From assembly GCF_949987515.2 (NCBI RefSeq), contig NC_082699.1, forward strand, positions 80,333,458 to 80,397,457: 64,000 bases of DNA, read 5' to 3'. A program made the translations under genes and the position numbers. The DNA comes from Delphinus delphis. Its lineage: Eukaryota > Chordata > Mammalia > Artiodactyla > Delphinidae. Below the pieces are notes generated by a model that did no database searches, was not told where the DNA came from, and was given only the letters and a program-made list of their open reading frames with translations. This document shows, one piece after another, positions 1 through 22,699 of this stretch (position 1 is its first letter; each line of letters starts with the position of its first letter).

Positions 1-1110
1 GTCCCGAGTCACCACTGCCGAGTCCAGGGCCCCAAGCAGGGCTGGACTTGATGCTACATGTCAGCCTCATCCTGTGGCTCACAGGCCTTGATGAGATGCT
101 CTGTGAGCTGCTCTGCAGCCCCAGCCTGTCAGTCAGGTTCACCAGAGGGGTGGGCGGAGCGGTGATCTCCCCAGCACATTCTTTCCACCCGTGCCAAGAA
201 ACCAAGGGCCCTGACCACTCTACCCTGGCTGTTTCTCCAGGCTGGGCTGGCAGAGAAAACCCAGGGAGAAGGTGATGTGGGCGGAGCAGGCTCGCTCACG
301 CGCACCCGTTGCTCAGCACCCGTGGGGCCCTCTGCCCTGGGACCTGTGGGGCCCACAAGACCACGCCGACACACTGATCCTGGTGAGCAGGCATCTCCAC
401 CGTCCTCAGGCCTGTGAGAAGGCACGGGCTCGTGTGTCTGCTCGCAGACCCCCCAGTTTGGGCAGTCCCCGTGGCTGGAGTTTTGAGGACGTCTGGCCAG
501 CAGCAGCCAACAACACACATCCCAGCCTCTGGTGGTGTTCTCGGGACTGAGGTGAGTCTCCTGCAATGCTGAGGGCCGGGCTGGGAATCCCAGTGAGGGC
601 TGCGCATCTGATCCTTGTAACCAAAGCAGCTGGGCTCTGGACGTAGGGTGGGCCAGTGACACTGTCCCCGGGCCCGGACACTGCTGCTGGAGCCAGCTCC
701 TCCCCAGAGGCCCTGCCGGGGGAGTCAGGTGAGGGGGACCGGCCACGCTGCCTGGGGCCCCGCGGACACGAGTGAGCATATCTTGCTGCTGAAGCCAGTC
801 TGAGTACCTGGTGCTTAAGGAAGACGTCCTGGGTAACTTCTTTCAACCCACTCGTCTGGCGGGGCTCACGGGGCTTTTCTCATGCCTCTTCCTCGTCCGC
901 AGGACCTGGGGTCTTCCCTCTGTGAACTCAAATGCTACACATGTGCACCTTGATGTGAGGGACACGGGCTTTACTGAAGGTCAAACGTGCCAGCAAATAA
1001 ACATATACCTCATGTGAATCTGGATGTTCTCTCTCCTAAGAGAGCAATTCTGAATCTTTCACAACATTCTAAACCGTCAGTATAAATGATCCCATAATAA
1101 GTTAAGGCTG
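1..1110. other. Unassigned left edge, possible 3' end of a plus-strand gene
   Basis: No coding exon is recognised here. A plus-strand AATAAA lies at 996-1001, and a possible splice acceptor (pyrimidine tract ending in GCAG) lies near 886-901, so this may be the 3' UTR of a plus-strand transcript that converges on ZNF7. In human the neighbour in that position is COMMD5, transcribed towards ZNF7. None of the COMMD5 coding sequence is visible, so the assignment rests on synteny alone. Confidence 0.3.
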
Positions 1111-1114
1111 TAGG

Positions 1115-1120
1115 TTTATT
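1115..1120 (-). terminator. ZNF7: Candidate ZNF7 polyadenylation signal
   Basis: The plus strand reads TTTATT, which is AATAAA on the minus strand, 33 bp after the ZNF7 stop codon. Use of this site would give a very short 3' UTR. Other AT-rich signals lie further downstream (about 1080-1100). Confidence 0.4.
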
Positions 1121-1152
1121 CACATTTATACACATTCGCAAAGGTGAGTGGT

Positions 1153-9717
<8,565 letters not shown>

Positions 9718-9720
<3 letters not shown>

Positions 9721-9765
9721 GCGCCTGCGTGGGTGGGGATCCGCGTGTCCCGGCCCAGAGACCTG
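9718..9765 (-). CDS. ZNF7: ZNF7 start-codon exon
   Basis: On the minus strand, acceptor cttccag is followed by CAGGTCTCTGGG and the exon ends ...GCGC-ATG, then donor GTAGGAGT. The start codon is the last codon of this exon, so the protein begins M-EAVTFGDV, as in human ZNF7 (M-EVVTFGDV). An alternative acceptor 3 bp further in is possible. Confidence 0.75.
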
Positions 9766-9959
9766 CTGGAAGTAACGAAAAGGTCAGAGATCAGTATCCT
9801 GGAGGCCCCAACCCCTGACTTCCAGGCTAACCGAGGGGCGTGGTACTACGTTCCCCCATCCTTTACCTCCAACCCCAGGTGTTCTCTGGCAGGGACTTGG
9901 GGCGGGGCCAAAGTCGCCATGGCACCTGAGTACCTGCCCCCCGAAGCTCCATTCATCTT

Positions 9960-10420
9960 TCAGAGTGTGTAGTATGTATGAATCACTCCACAAACATGTA
10001 ATGGGTGGTTGCCACGGATGCCAGGTGCTCAACCAAGCAATGGGGATACAGTAGTGAACAGTACACACAGACTTTGCGTTCACGGAGCAGTCTACTGGAG
10101 AAGAGAGTTAAGTGACCACAAAAACAAATGCAAAATTACAGCTGTGATAATAGCACCGAAGCACAAGAAACTCTGAAAGCACTTAAACGAGGAAATTCTG
10201 ACTTAGTCTGATGGGTCACTTCCCCTAGGTGCTAACTTGGCTAAGGTAATGGAGGCGGGGAGGGCACCGCAGGCAGCAGGAACAACGTGTGCAAAAGGCA
10301 TGAGGCAGGAAAAACCGGGGCTGAATGAGCCTGTGGGGCCGCAAGAGGAAGCATGATGCGACTGGGGGCTCGAATAGACAGGAACCGGAAGGACGGACTG
10401 CACGGACAAGAGGAGTCGGC
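9960..10420. repeat. Possible ancient L2-like repeat
   Basis: The run 'ccaggtgctcaaccaagcaa', then 'ggggatacagtagtgaacag', then 'cacggagcagtctactggag' resembles the old mammal-wide 'ctgtgctgggtgctggggatacagcagtgaa' repeats. It is heavily decayed, so the family name is tentative. Confidence 0.4.
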
Positions 10421-10839
10421 ACGGGACCCCACCCCAACCCCAGTATATAAACTTGGCCCCTCTCCAGGCATCTCTCTGGGAGGTCAGAATGAGAAGCGGG
10501 CTTCCTAGGGGAGCTTCTGGCTCTCAAATCGGCTTGAGGGCCGAAGCCCCAGGCCGTGAGGGCAGCAAGGCTGAGGCAGCAGTGACCACTGTCAGGTGGG
10601 TCCCCACCTGGGCCTGGCCAGTGCTGTATCCTGGGTCCCCTGTAGAGAATCGCAGGCCCTTAGCGGCAACCAGAATTCAGAGAAAATACATATCTTACTC
10701 CCCCAAGGTACAGCCCTTTTTGCCACCCTCACTAAGTCTAGGCCTTCGACGGACAGTGAGGGAGGGAAAAAGAGGGTCCTAGAGGGAGATGATTATGCAG
10801 GTAGGATAAGCAAGGATGCCCCTGGAGCAGGCCTAGAAC

Positions 10840-11560
10840 CGGCGGGAAGGTTACGAGGCTGCCGCGAGGCCGGATCTGCGGGACTCCCCCTCCCGCCTCC
10901 CACCTCTGCCGGGCAAGACGGCCAAGGCTCGACCACCACCCCGCCAGGCGCCCACGGGCTCTAGACAGCCGCCCGCGCCACCCGCGCTTCCCCGCGGAGA
11001 GGCCGGGGAGGGCGGGGCCTGCAGAGTCGGAGGCGGGAGGGCGCTGGGGCTGGTAGGCGGCCTCTCCGCCCGAGGGCGAAGAGCACGTGCGGCGCCCCGA
11101 CACTAACCCGCGCGTGTTGCATCGACTCACCCTCCCCGGGGCCGCTCGAGGACCCACCCGCGGGACGACGCCGGAAATGGGCCTCGGCCGCCCGCGGCCG
11201 CTCTGCCCCGCAGCCTTCCGGCCGTTCTGGGCGTTTCGGAGGCTCGGCCAACTCGGTGGTTCCCAGCCGGCCCCCGCCCCCGCCTCGGAGCCGGCGAACG
11301 GGCGGGGCCAGATCACTGGGGAAAGGATGGAGCCCGGAGAGGGCGGGGCGGAGTCCGGTAAAGGGCGGGGTCACAGTACGGGGAGGGCGGAGCCGGGGCC
11401 CAGGAAAGGCGTGGGTCTGGGCCCGGTGTCTCTTGGCCTGGGGTCGGGGAGCGGACCCGGGCGAAGCGGGCGGAGAGCCTGAAGTTCGCCTGGGGACGAT
11501 CCCGCGCACCTCCGGTCACCAGTCCGAGGGCGCTGGTCCCCGCACCGGTTCTATGTGCTG
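10840..11560 (-). promoter_or_regulatory. ZNF7: CpG-island promoter of ZNF7 with candidate 5' exon
   Basis: A long, very GC- and CpG-rich stretch lies upstream of the ZNF7 start exon. A minus-strand donor (GGGGAGG|GTGAGTCG) ends a candidate non-coding first exon at 11131. GC-box-like (ggggcggggc) and ETS-like CCGGAAAT (11170) motifs are present. The exact start site is not determined. Confidence 0.6.
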
Positions 11561-13030
11561 GTTTTTCCATAGCAGAACGCACCCGCTGGGCACGTTCGAG
11601 GCCCCAGGACTACGGAGACACCCCCACCCAGGCCGTGTCCGGGGTGGAGGGGGTACGTGGTGCGGGGCAACGACCTGCTGGGGGCGCAGAAGAGCCGTGT
11701 GCAAAGAGCAGGTGTTCTGCACCTGGTGGGGCAGATGGTCCAGGCGGAGGTCACCGCAGTGCGGCGGGGCACCGACAGCTCAGAGATGAGGCTGGGAGGG
11801 CCCCAGAAAGGGTGAGGTCCACCAGGAGAAGGAGAGGCCCAGGGGAGGGTCGTCACCCGGGACTCCGGGCTGGGGTCCCTGGGTGCATCGCGGGGTTCGG
11901 GGCAGCAGGACAGCCCAGGACCTGCCGAGAGACCGGATGGGGTGGGACCGGATGGGGTGGGACCCCGAGGTCAGGTCAAGGCTTCTCCTCGCTGCGCCCC
12001 CACCCATCCCCAACTTCGTGTGGCCCCCGGGGCCACCTGTTCTGGGTGTTCTCCCAGATCCACGCTGTCCTGTGTGTAGGGGCGGGCACCCCAACTTCTT
12101 TGGAACTCAGCAGGAGCCTCCCCAGGTCCCTGCAGCCCTGGGGAGGACGCTGTCTGCGTCTTCGGAGGCCTCAGCTTTGTGCGGCCCCGGTCCCTGGAGC
12201 TCTTCACACTGGACAGCCCTGGAGAGGGAAGGGCGGGGGAAGGGTGCGCAGAGCTTTTCGCGGGGAGGGCCCTGACACCCGACTTGTCGACGATCCAAAT
12301 CCCGGGGTCCCAGGCAAAGCCACTGTGAAATTGGTGCAAACCAAAGTAAGGAAATGGTCAGAATCAGCTCCCGGACCGACTCCTAGGGGAGGTGGAAGAG
12401 AAAAGCAAGTATGCTCGGAGGAACTAGCTCCTCTCCCTGGGCCCCTGTGCGGCATGGTCCCGGCGCTCCCACCCCACACCTCCCAGCTCCAACTCAACTC
12501 TCCCGTCCCCACATCCTCCCTGCTCACGCTCAGAGAGCATCTGTGCAAAGTGTGAATAAACGAAGGAATGGAGAATGGGAAAGGGCTGGGAATATGCCTG
12601 CTTCCTAACATTAATCGCCAGCCAAGCGCTCAGGTACCCTGAGCTCACTGGTGGTCCTGATCTACTTACTGGGAGACTTCCTGCTGGAGGGTCTTCACAC
12701 TGCTCCATCTAGAGGAGGGGCTGGCAAACCTGGGCCCTAGCCTGGCCCCCTCAAGGTAAGAATGACCCAGGGAGCAAGAGGGGGAGCCAGGGCTGATGCT
12801 TGGGTCTGTGGACCCTGAGGACAGAGCCATCTCAGCCACCACAAAAGCCTGGCCCAGAGTGTCCACCCAGCAGACATCTGGGCAGTGTGGGAGGTGCAGG
12901 TACCAGGGCACTGAGGGTGCTGCCCGGGAGTGGGGTGAAGGAGACTGCTTCTATCCACTGCAGGCCATTCCAGGGCCTCCGTGGCTGAGTCCCATCATCC
13001 TGAGCAAACAGACTATTAACAGTAAGGGGC
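11560..13030. other. GC-rich intergenic DNA between ZNF7 and RPL8
   Basis: No exon with homology is seen. It contains a two-copy 15-bp repeat (cggatggggtgggac, about 11935-11964). Long open frames are present but explained by high GC. In human this interval holds ZNF517; no KRAB or finger motif is visible here. Confidence 0.5.
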
Positions 13031-13032
13031 CT

Positions 13033-13194
13033 GGGGAACTTCCCTGGTTGTCCAGTGGCTAAGACTCCGTGCTCCCGATGCAGGGGGCCGGGGTTCGATC
13101 CCTGGTCAGGGAACTAGATCCCGCATGCCGCAACTAAAAAAAGAGTTCACGAGCAGCTAAGACCCGGAGCAGCCTAAATAAATAAATAAAAATA
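13033..13194 (+). mobile_element. Short-form tRNA SINE
   Basis: It runs from aacttccctggttgtccagt through 'gggttcgatccctggtcagg' to 'gcagcctaaataaataaata'. The next SINE begins three bases later, so the second probably inserted into the tail of this one. Confidence 0.88.
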
Positions 13195-13197
13195 TTT

Positions 13198-13532
13198 AGG
13201 GACTTCCCTGGTGGCGCAGTGGTTAAAACGCCACCTGCCAATGCAGGGGACACGGGTTCGAGCCCTGGTCCGGGAAGATCCCACATGCCGCCGAGCAACT
13301 AAGCCCGTGCGCCACAACCGCTGAGCCTGCGCTCTAGAGCCCACGAGCCACAACTACTGAGTCGGTGTGCCACAGCTGCTGAAGCCCGCACGTCTAAAGC
13401 CTGTGCTCCGCAACAAGAGAAGCCACCGCAATGAGAAGCCCACGCACTGCAACGAAGAGTAGCCTCCACTCGCCGCAACTAGAGAAAGCCTGTGCGCAGC
13501 AACGAAGACCCAATGCAGCCAATAAATAAATA
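13198..13532 (+). mobile_element. Cetacean tRNA-derived SINE, long form
   Basis: A full-length copy (gggacttccctggtggcgca ... acccaatgcagcc) followed by an A/T-rich tail. It sits directly behind another SINE. Confidence 0.9.
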
Positions 13533-13731
13533 AATTAATTAATTTTAAAAGATTATTTAAAAAATAATAAATATTTTTTTAAAATGTCAGGGGCCTGCAT
13601 GGTTCCCCAAATGGTCACAGTGCCCTTTCTCTGGGCCAACCCAGATTACTTTCCAGCTATTTCCGGCCTGCGATTGGGATTCCAAGCTGTAAGTGTTCCC
13701 AGGGGAAAAGCCCAGTTTAAAAATTATTTTT

Positions 13732-13843
13732 GGGAATTCCCTGGCAGTCCAGTGCTTAGGATTCCACGTTTTCACGGCCATGGGTGCAGGCTCAATCCCT
13801 GGTCAGGGAATTATGATCCCGCAAGCTGTGCGGCCAAAAGAAA
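13732..13843 (+). mobile_element. Short tRNA SINE (gaattccctgg family)
   Basis: Head gaattccctggcagtccag, B box ctcaatccct, and end 'gctgtgcggccaaaag'. It is flanked by the duplication AAAAATTATTTT (about 13719-13730 and 13840-13852). Confidence 0.88.
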
Positions 13844-13877
13844 AATTATTTTCAAAGAGCTGTGTTTCCAAGGCCAG

Positions 13878-13923
13878 TCTGGGCCATCTACTAGATTTTC
13901 TGTAGTCTAGTAGATGGCCCAGA
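13878..13923. repeat. Perfect 18-bp inverted repeat with 10-base loop
   Basis: Arms 13878-13895 and 13906-13923 are exact reverse complements (TCTGGGCCATCTACTAGA and its partner). The loop is ttttctgtag. The structure is isolated in intergenic DNA and belongs to no repeat family I recognise. Confidence 0.9.
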
Positions 13924-13929
13924 GCAATA

Positions 13930-15469
13930 ACACTTTCAATGAACCGGAACAGACGGAGCCCCCGAAGGCCATCACCATCCCTGAGCGCTCAGGAACCTCA
14001 TGGTGTGCTAAAATGTACCTCGGGTTTCTTTTTTTTTTTTTTTTTTCCTCGGGTTTCTTTTAATCGGGGATGGTAAGACATGCAGACTCGGAAGTGAAGG
14101 AAGACATTTATACTCACGGGTCTCTGGAATGGGAGGCAGGGCACACCACATGGGGCCACACAGGGAAGCACTAGGTTGGTGAGGAGGCAAAAGAGGGGAG
14201 GGAAGGTGTGGCCCAGAGCCTTCACTGGGGTTTCCGCAGGAAAGAATGGGCAGGGCAGAGCAGGCACGCTGAGTAAGCTGAGAATCATGTGTTTGAATAA
14301 TTTCAGCAGGCTGCAGGTTATCAGGTTATGGTTGGTCTCTAGTTGTCCCATACCTGGCGCTGGGGTGATGTAGGGCAGGGAAACATTGGTGTGGGGTGTG
14401 AGTCTCATAAAGGAGACAGCTGGGAGTGTGGGCTCTGGATTGGTTGGTTTGTGCCAAAGCCTCACTCTAAGGTCCTTTGCTGCCTCCAGGATCGCCTTTT
14501 GGATTTAGCCTCGCTTGACTCAAAAGCTGGCAGGAGGAACCGGGAGACCCCAAGCCCTGAACAGAAGCAGAAGCTCCCTGAGTCCCCCAGGGAAATGTTA
14601 CCTGAGGAGGTCAGGGGCTTGGGGTCCTGAGAGCAAAATGAACGAGGTGCCGGAGGGGGCCTGAGGAGGTGGGCAGCAGGGGCTGCGGGTGACAGGCCTG
14701 TGCCCAGCACAGAGAGGCCTTGGCACCACCTGCTCCTGTCTGACTCCTGCCCTGTACTCAACTTTTTTCCCACTTGGACCGGAGTCCCTTGAAGGCAGGG
14801 TTTGTGGTGTTTCCATCTTGCCTCTCTCAGGGCCGCCCCCCCATACTCCATCCTAGGGACCCCACAGCCCACAAGTCCAAGCACTGTCCCCACCTCCATC
14901 CCACTCTTCCTCTGCCCTTCTGGTCTTCCAGGCCTATCCCGAGCTGACCCCAGAGTCCGTCACCCTGCCCCAGGGCGGCCCCGGTGCCCCTCAGCTCCTG
15001 GCCCTGCTGTGCGCTGTGCAGCCTCCGGATGAGCTATCTCTGCCGAGTCGGCTGTCTCTCCGGGCGCCTCGTGCTCCCCTGTGGCTTCAGCATGTGGCCA
15101 CATGGACCCTTCCTTCCCTCTCCTGTCACCTTCTCCTGATGTCTCTCTGGCCTCCACCCCTGCAAAACCCACCTGCCCGCACTGGTGCAAACACACCACC
15201 CCAGAGCCCTGAGTGCAAGCCCCTCTGCTCCCTGAGACCCCTGCCCTCACTCTCTCCCTACCTCGCTGCCTCTCCCTCCTCAGGCGTCACCTGCACACCC
15301 ACTGCCCTGGTCACTAAGCTCTCCCTGTCCGCGCCTACTGACAGGTCTCACTCAGGGGATCCACCGCCTCTTCGGCTAATTCCAGGGATCCTCTCTGGAA
15401 GGACCCCTCCCACTTCTCCAGAAGCCCCCTGCCCGAAAGATGTGCCCTACTGGAGGCTCCCTTTCTGGT

Positions 15470-15470
<1 letters not shown>
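13930..15470. other. Intergenic DNA, no gene recognised
   Basis: A T-rich run at about 14028-14047 sits between two copies of 'cctcgggtttctttt'. The stretch 14750-15400 is pyrimidine-rich and loosely resembles decayed L2/MIR-type repeats. No exon or finger coding is visible. Confidence 0.4.
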
Positions 15471-18129
<2,659 letters not shown>

Positions 18130-18141
18130 GGCTGGGGGCTC

Positions 18142-18147
18142 AATAAA
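18142..18147 (+). terminator. RPL8: RPL8 polyadenylation signal
   Basis: AATAAA lies 13 bp after the stop codon, followed by a T-rich stretch (tttgtctttttcac). This gives the very short 3' UTR typical of ribosomal protein mRNAs. Confidence 0.93.
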
Positions 18148-18174
18148 GTTTGTCTTTTTCACAGCTGAGCTGCG

Positions 18175-19500
18175 CTTTTCCATGGTTTCAGAGGGAAGGG
18201 TCCCTGCTGGGAGGAGTGCCCTGGTGTTCCACATAGGGAGGAAGGAGGAAGATGAAGTAGTTGCACTAGTGAACAGTGGAAGCTTTGGACAGAGAAGGTG
18301 GGGCTGCTGGGTTGCTTCACATCTTGACTCCTGGAATCCTCCACCACCTGCACGTGGAGCAGAGAAGCCCACTCACAAGGAGTGTAGCCCCCAGACCTCT
18401 GTTCACTAACTTGTCTTGAGCACTTGGAGAATCTGGATGAGGGTTTGGGTGCTGTTGGGTGAGAGAGTGGTGTCCCTGGAGCCACAGGCTGGAGAGCAGG
18501 GGTGCTGCCTTGCAATGGAAGGACCAGACTAGTTTCTCAACAGATGGGCTTCCTTTTTGGCAATAGCCCACTAGCACCTTGTCCCAGACTAAATGATAGA
18601 CTGGTCAAAGCTGATAGAGCCAGGGCAGACTGGGCACCAGAATGGGAGTGGAGGCCCATCAGTGCCTCAGGACCAGGACACTTGCTTCCCAGAGGCCAGC
18701 CAGAGCCTCCTGCCCCTAGTGGTACCCCTTGTGAGCTGATGTGAAAGCAGGAGCTGCAAGCCAGTGTGCCTAACTGACCACTGGAGTGAGTGGTAGGCCG
18801 ATTGGGACAGCAAGGGTGGATGGCAGGCTGAGGTGGAATGCACCTTTACAGAGTGGGCACAAGGGCACTGGCTGGAGTCTCTGGCAGCCACCTTCCTGAG
18901 TCTCACGCATGAGAACTGGTCCCCTTGGCTGTTCCGGGAGACTGGCAGGGTTCCTCCTGGGTAGTAGGGCCTCACTGGTTGCCAGGTGGCTACTTGTTTT
19001 CATGGTTCATACCTGTCTCTAGTGTGAACCTCAGTTCTAGTCTTGCCTTCCTGGGGCCCCACGTGTCCTATGCCACCCACGCCTAGACAGTGACCCAGTA
19101 GGGCTAGGACCTCGGTCATGAGAGGAGGGCAATGGTTCCTTCTGAAGGAAAGGGTACTGGACATGTTTGCCTGAACCATAACCTGCTTGCAGTATTGCTC
19201 CCTTCTGGGTAAAGTGGCCTGGGGCTTTGTCCAGGGGACTGGCCAACAGGGAGAGTTTGCTCCAGGAGCATTCGGGCACTCAGACCCTGAGTGGACACTG
19301 GACCCCATTTATACCCTAGAGCACGGGCTCTAGGCATGCGGGGTTCAGGAGTTGGGGCTGGGGGCAGTGGGTTAAACTAAAACGGGCTGCTTTGACCAGT
19401 AAGTATCCTCTTCACATGGCCCTGAGAAAAGGCGTGGCTTTCTGCCTTTAGCTGCAAAGGAAAGGGCCTGCCTGAACTTTTGTTGGTTGCAGTGCCTTGA
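18175..19500. other. RPL8-ZNF34 intergenic gap
   Basis: About 1.4 kb without SINE, L1 or a supported exon. It is the longest repeat-free stretch next to a gene in this window, which suggests a compact RPL8-ZNF34 junction. Confidence 0.5.
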
Positions 19501-19559
19501 GTTTCACTGAAAAGGAGAATTACTGGCAATCTGCTGGTCACCAAAGCCTCCGCCTTGCC

Positions 19560-20340
19560 TTCGCTGCGAAGCCTGGGGGTCGTTGTTCCAGACTGCCACC
19601 TGGTGGCAGCGTTCCCGATCTACGATGCAGCTTCTACTTTCCTCGAGGCGGCCGACCACCGAGACGCGGCGTCCGTTTCCCAGAGCGACCCTAAGGCGTC
19701 TTCCGCCGGGATCCGGAAGGAGGGCACGTCACTTCCGGTCGGGTTTCGGTCGGCTGGGCAGGAGCAGCAGGCGGGGCCTGGTCGTGCAGGCTGCTGTTGG
19801 GCGGCGCTGAGGTGAGTGTGGGTCGGTGGGGGCGGGGGCGGCGGCGGCTGGGCCTCCCGGGAGCCGAGCGCGGACCCTCCCTTCGACACCGAGAGCTCCC
19901 GCCCCGGGTCCCACTGCAAGACCCCGAACCCTACTGTTCTCCCCCGGTCGGGGTCGTTGCTTGCCAGGCCCCTCTCCCGCCGCGGAGTCTCCGTCACCGG
20001 TCCCAAGCCCGCCCTGGGGTCTCTCCACCGGACTCCCCTCCCGGGTCGCCCCAAGGGGCTGCTTCCGCGGCGCGAGATGCCGCCGGTAACCAGGCGCCGC
20101 GCGCGCCGGCCTCGCACTGTTGTGCTCCCCTCTCCCCCTCCGCCCCCAACTCGTTCCGCCCCCGGTACCCTCCTCGCGGGTCTCCAGCTCGGGGGGTTCA
20201 TGCCCGTGCACACTCCCGTCACCTCCAGCGTCAGCGCGCCTCCGCATTTCCCCCGCGGCCCTGCGGGTCCCGCCCCCCGCCCCACCGGACGTATCTCCCT
20301 TCCTTCCCACCCTTCTGCTTCTGGCCCACGGAAGCCTTTC
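19560..20340 (+). promoter_or_regulatory. ZNF34: ZNF34 CpG-island promoter and 5' non-coding exon
   Basis: A CpG-rich island. Facing ETS-type motifs CCGGAAG (about 19713) and CACTTCCGG (about 19730) lie just upstream of a likely first exon that ends ...GGCGCTGAG at 19811 before donor GTGAGTG. It is on the same strand as, and 7.8 kb ahead of, the ZNF34 start codon. The start site and any further 5' exons are inferred. Confidence 0.6.
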
Positions 20341-20584
20341 TCCCAGCAGCCAAATTTTTGTTTCTCTTTCTAGAGGCTTTTATTCAAGGTCTGAAACCTT
20401 TTTATTTGCCCCATTGTTTTGTGCCTTTAAAATGTGGCATTAAAAAATCCTTTTCGTTAAAACTTAAGTACAGAGAATGGATTAGCAAACGTCAGGGACT
20501 GGGATTGCCACTTCTCTTTTTGCTAGTTTTTTCAAACCCACCCACTCCCCCGCCCTTTTTTTTTGTAATTTAAGAAAACTGTTA

Positions 20585-20738
20585 AAAACCCTGGCGGTCC
20601 AGTGGCTAAGACTCTGCACTTCCAATGCAGGGGGCCTGGGTTTGACCCCTGGTCGGGGAACCAGATCCCACATGCCGCAACTAAGAGTTCGCATGCCGCA
20701 ACTAAGACCCGTAGCAGTCTAAATTAAAAAAAAAAATC
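20585..20738 (+). mobile_element. Short-form tRNA SINE
   Basis: It has 'ctggcggtccagtggctaag', the B box gtttgacccc, and an 'actaagacccgtagcagtct' end with an A tail. It is the only sense-oriented SINE in ZNF34 intron 1. Confidence 0.85.
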
Positions 20739-21455
20739 TACTTAGCAAATTTCAAAGTATATAATACAGTATTGTTGATTATAGTTACCTGGCTGTTAAT
20801 TAACTCTCCAGAACTTATTCATCTTGCATAACTGAATGTTTGTACTCTGACCAACATGTCCATTTTCATTAATCCCCAAACGCTGGCGACCACCATTCTA
20901 CTCCTTGAGTCTATGATTTGGACTGTTTTAGATACCACGTATAAGTGAGATCATGCAGCGTTTGTCTTTCTGTGTCTGGCTTATTTCACCTAGTATAATG
21001 CTCTCCAGGTTCATCCATGTTGTTGCCAATGGCAGGAATTCCTTTTTTTATGACTGAATAATATTCCATTGTATATATATGCCACATTTTTTTCCCCTTG
21101 TTTTTTATTTATTTATTTTTGGCCACATTTACTTTATCCTTTCATCCATGGACAGACATTTAGGTTGTTTCCATGCCTTAGCTGTTGTGAATAATGCTGC
21201 AGTGAACACGGGAGTGCAGATCTCACTTTGAGCTCCAGATTCCATTTCCTTTGGATATATACTGAGAAGTAGGATTGTTGGATCATATGGTGGTTCTACT
21301 TACAATTTTTTGAGAAACCTTCATACTGTTTTTCATAGTTGATGCACCAATTTACATTTCCACCAACAGTGTGTAAGGGTTCCCTTTTCTCCAAATCCTC
21401 ACCAATGCTTTTTTTTGCTTTTTTCTTTTAAAAGGTAAAGGATGTTCTTTTTTAA

Positions 21456-21741
21456 AAAATTAATTTATTTTTGGCTGCATTGGGTCTTCATTGCCGCACA
21501 CGGGCTTTCTCTAGTTGCGGCAAGCGGTGGCTTCTCTTGTTGTGGAACACGGGCTCTATAGGCGCGCGGGCTTCAGTAGTGTGGCACTCGGGCTCAGTAG
21601 TTGTGGCTCACGGGCTCAGTAGTTGTGGCGCATGGGCTTAGTTCCTCCGTGGCATGTGAGATCTTCTCAGACCAGGGATCGAACCCATGTCCCTTGCATT
21701 GGCAGGTGGATTCTTAACCACTGTGCCACCAGGAAAGTTCC
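21456..21741 (-). mobile_element. Long-form SINE in L1
   Basis: On the minus strand it has the full head (ccaccaggaaagttcc read in reverse) and body, ending in a 'ggctgcattgggtcttcatt' tail region on the plus strand. Confidence 0.88.
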
Positions 21742-21805
21742 TCTTTTGCTTTTTGAGAGTAGCCATTCTAACAAGTGTGAAGTGGTATCTCCTTGTGTTT
21801 TTTTT

Positions 21806-22084
21806 TAATTAATTAATTTTATTTATTTTTGGCTGCATTGGGTCTTTGTTGCGGTGTGCAGGCTTCTCATTGCAGTGGCTTCTCTTGTTGCATGCAGAGC
21901 ACAGGCTCTAGGCACGTGGGCTTCAGTAGTTGTGGCTTGCGGGCTCTAGAGCACAGGCTCAGTAGTTGTGGCGCACGGGCTTAGTTGCTCCATGGCATGT
22001 GGGATCTTTCCGGACCAGGGCTCGAACCCGTGTCCCCTGCTTTGGCAGGCGTATTCTTAACCACTGCGCCACCAGGGAAGCCCC
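21806..22084 (-). mobile_element. Long-form SINE in L1
   Basis: Head at 22084 (ccaccagggaagcccc on plus) and an (aatt)n-rich tail near 21806. The central 'gagtagccccc...' part is deleted. Confidence 0.88.
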
Positions 22085-22097
22085 TCCTTGTGGGTTT

Positions 22098-22430
22098 TTT
22101 TAAAATTAATTTATTCATTTATTTAAATTTTGGCTGCATTGGGTCTTCGCTTGCACATGGATTTTCTCTAGTTGCTGAGAGTGGGGGCTACTCTTTGTTG
22201 CGGTGCGCGTGCTTCTCATTGTGGTGGCTTCTCTTGTTGCAGAGCACGGGCTCTAGGCATGCGGGCTTCAGTAGTTGTGGCATGCCGGCTCTAGAGCGCA
22301 GGCTCAGTAGTTGTGGCGCACGGGCTTAGTTGCTCCATGGCATGTGGGATCTTCCTGGACCAGGGCTCGAACCTGTGTCCCCTGCATTGACTGGCGGATT
22401 CTTAACCACTGTGCCACCAGGGAAGCCCTC
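22098..22430 (-). mobile_element. Long-form SINE in L1
   Basis: A full-length minus-strand copy. The flanking L1 word 'ctccttgtgg' appears at both ends (about 22083 and 22430), consistent with a target-site duplication. Confidence 0.9.
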
Positions 22431-22699
22431 TCCTTGTGGTTTTGATTTGCAGTTCCCTGATGATGAGTGATGTTGAGCACCTGAGCATATAGCTGTTGGT
22501 CATTTGTATGTCTTTTTTGGAGAAATGTCTATTCAGGTGCTTTGCCCACTTTTAAGTTGGGTTATATGGTTTTTTTGCTATTGAGTTGTGTGAGTTCCAT
22601 ATATATTTTGGATCTTAACCTCTATCAGATATGTTGTTTGCATGTATTTTCTCCCATCTCTTAGATGCCAGAAAAATAACTCTGTTGATTGTTATTTTG

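Larger units (their letters stand above)
20740..22695 (-). mobile_element. L1 3' portion, antisense in ZNF34 intron, split by three SINEs
   Basis: It contains the well-known antisense ORF2 end 'ataatattccattgtatata' (about 21058) and 'gctgttgtgaataatgctgc' (about 21180). Further ORF2 sequence resumes after the SINEs at 22431-22695. Stop codons and indels show it is dead. Confidence 0.85.

Noticed and set aside
10738..11509. Long minus-strand frames in the ZNF7 CpG island
   Set aside because: Explained by CpG-island composition; no conserved motif is visible.
11635..12555. 306-residue open frame in GC-rich intergenic DNA
   Set aside because: Composition is G/R/P-rich as expected from random high-GC sequence. 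It has no domain, splice context or family resemblance.
19797..20573. 258-residue open frame in the ZNF34 CpG island
   Set aside because: It overlaps the likely first exon and intron, is proline/arginine-rich from GC content, and has no recognisable domain.
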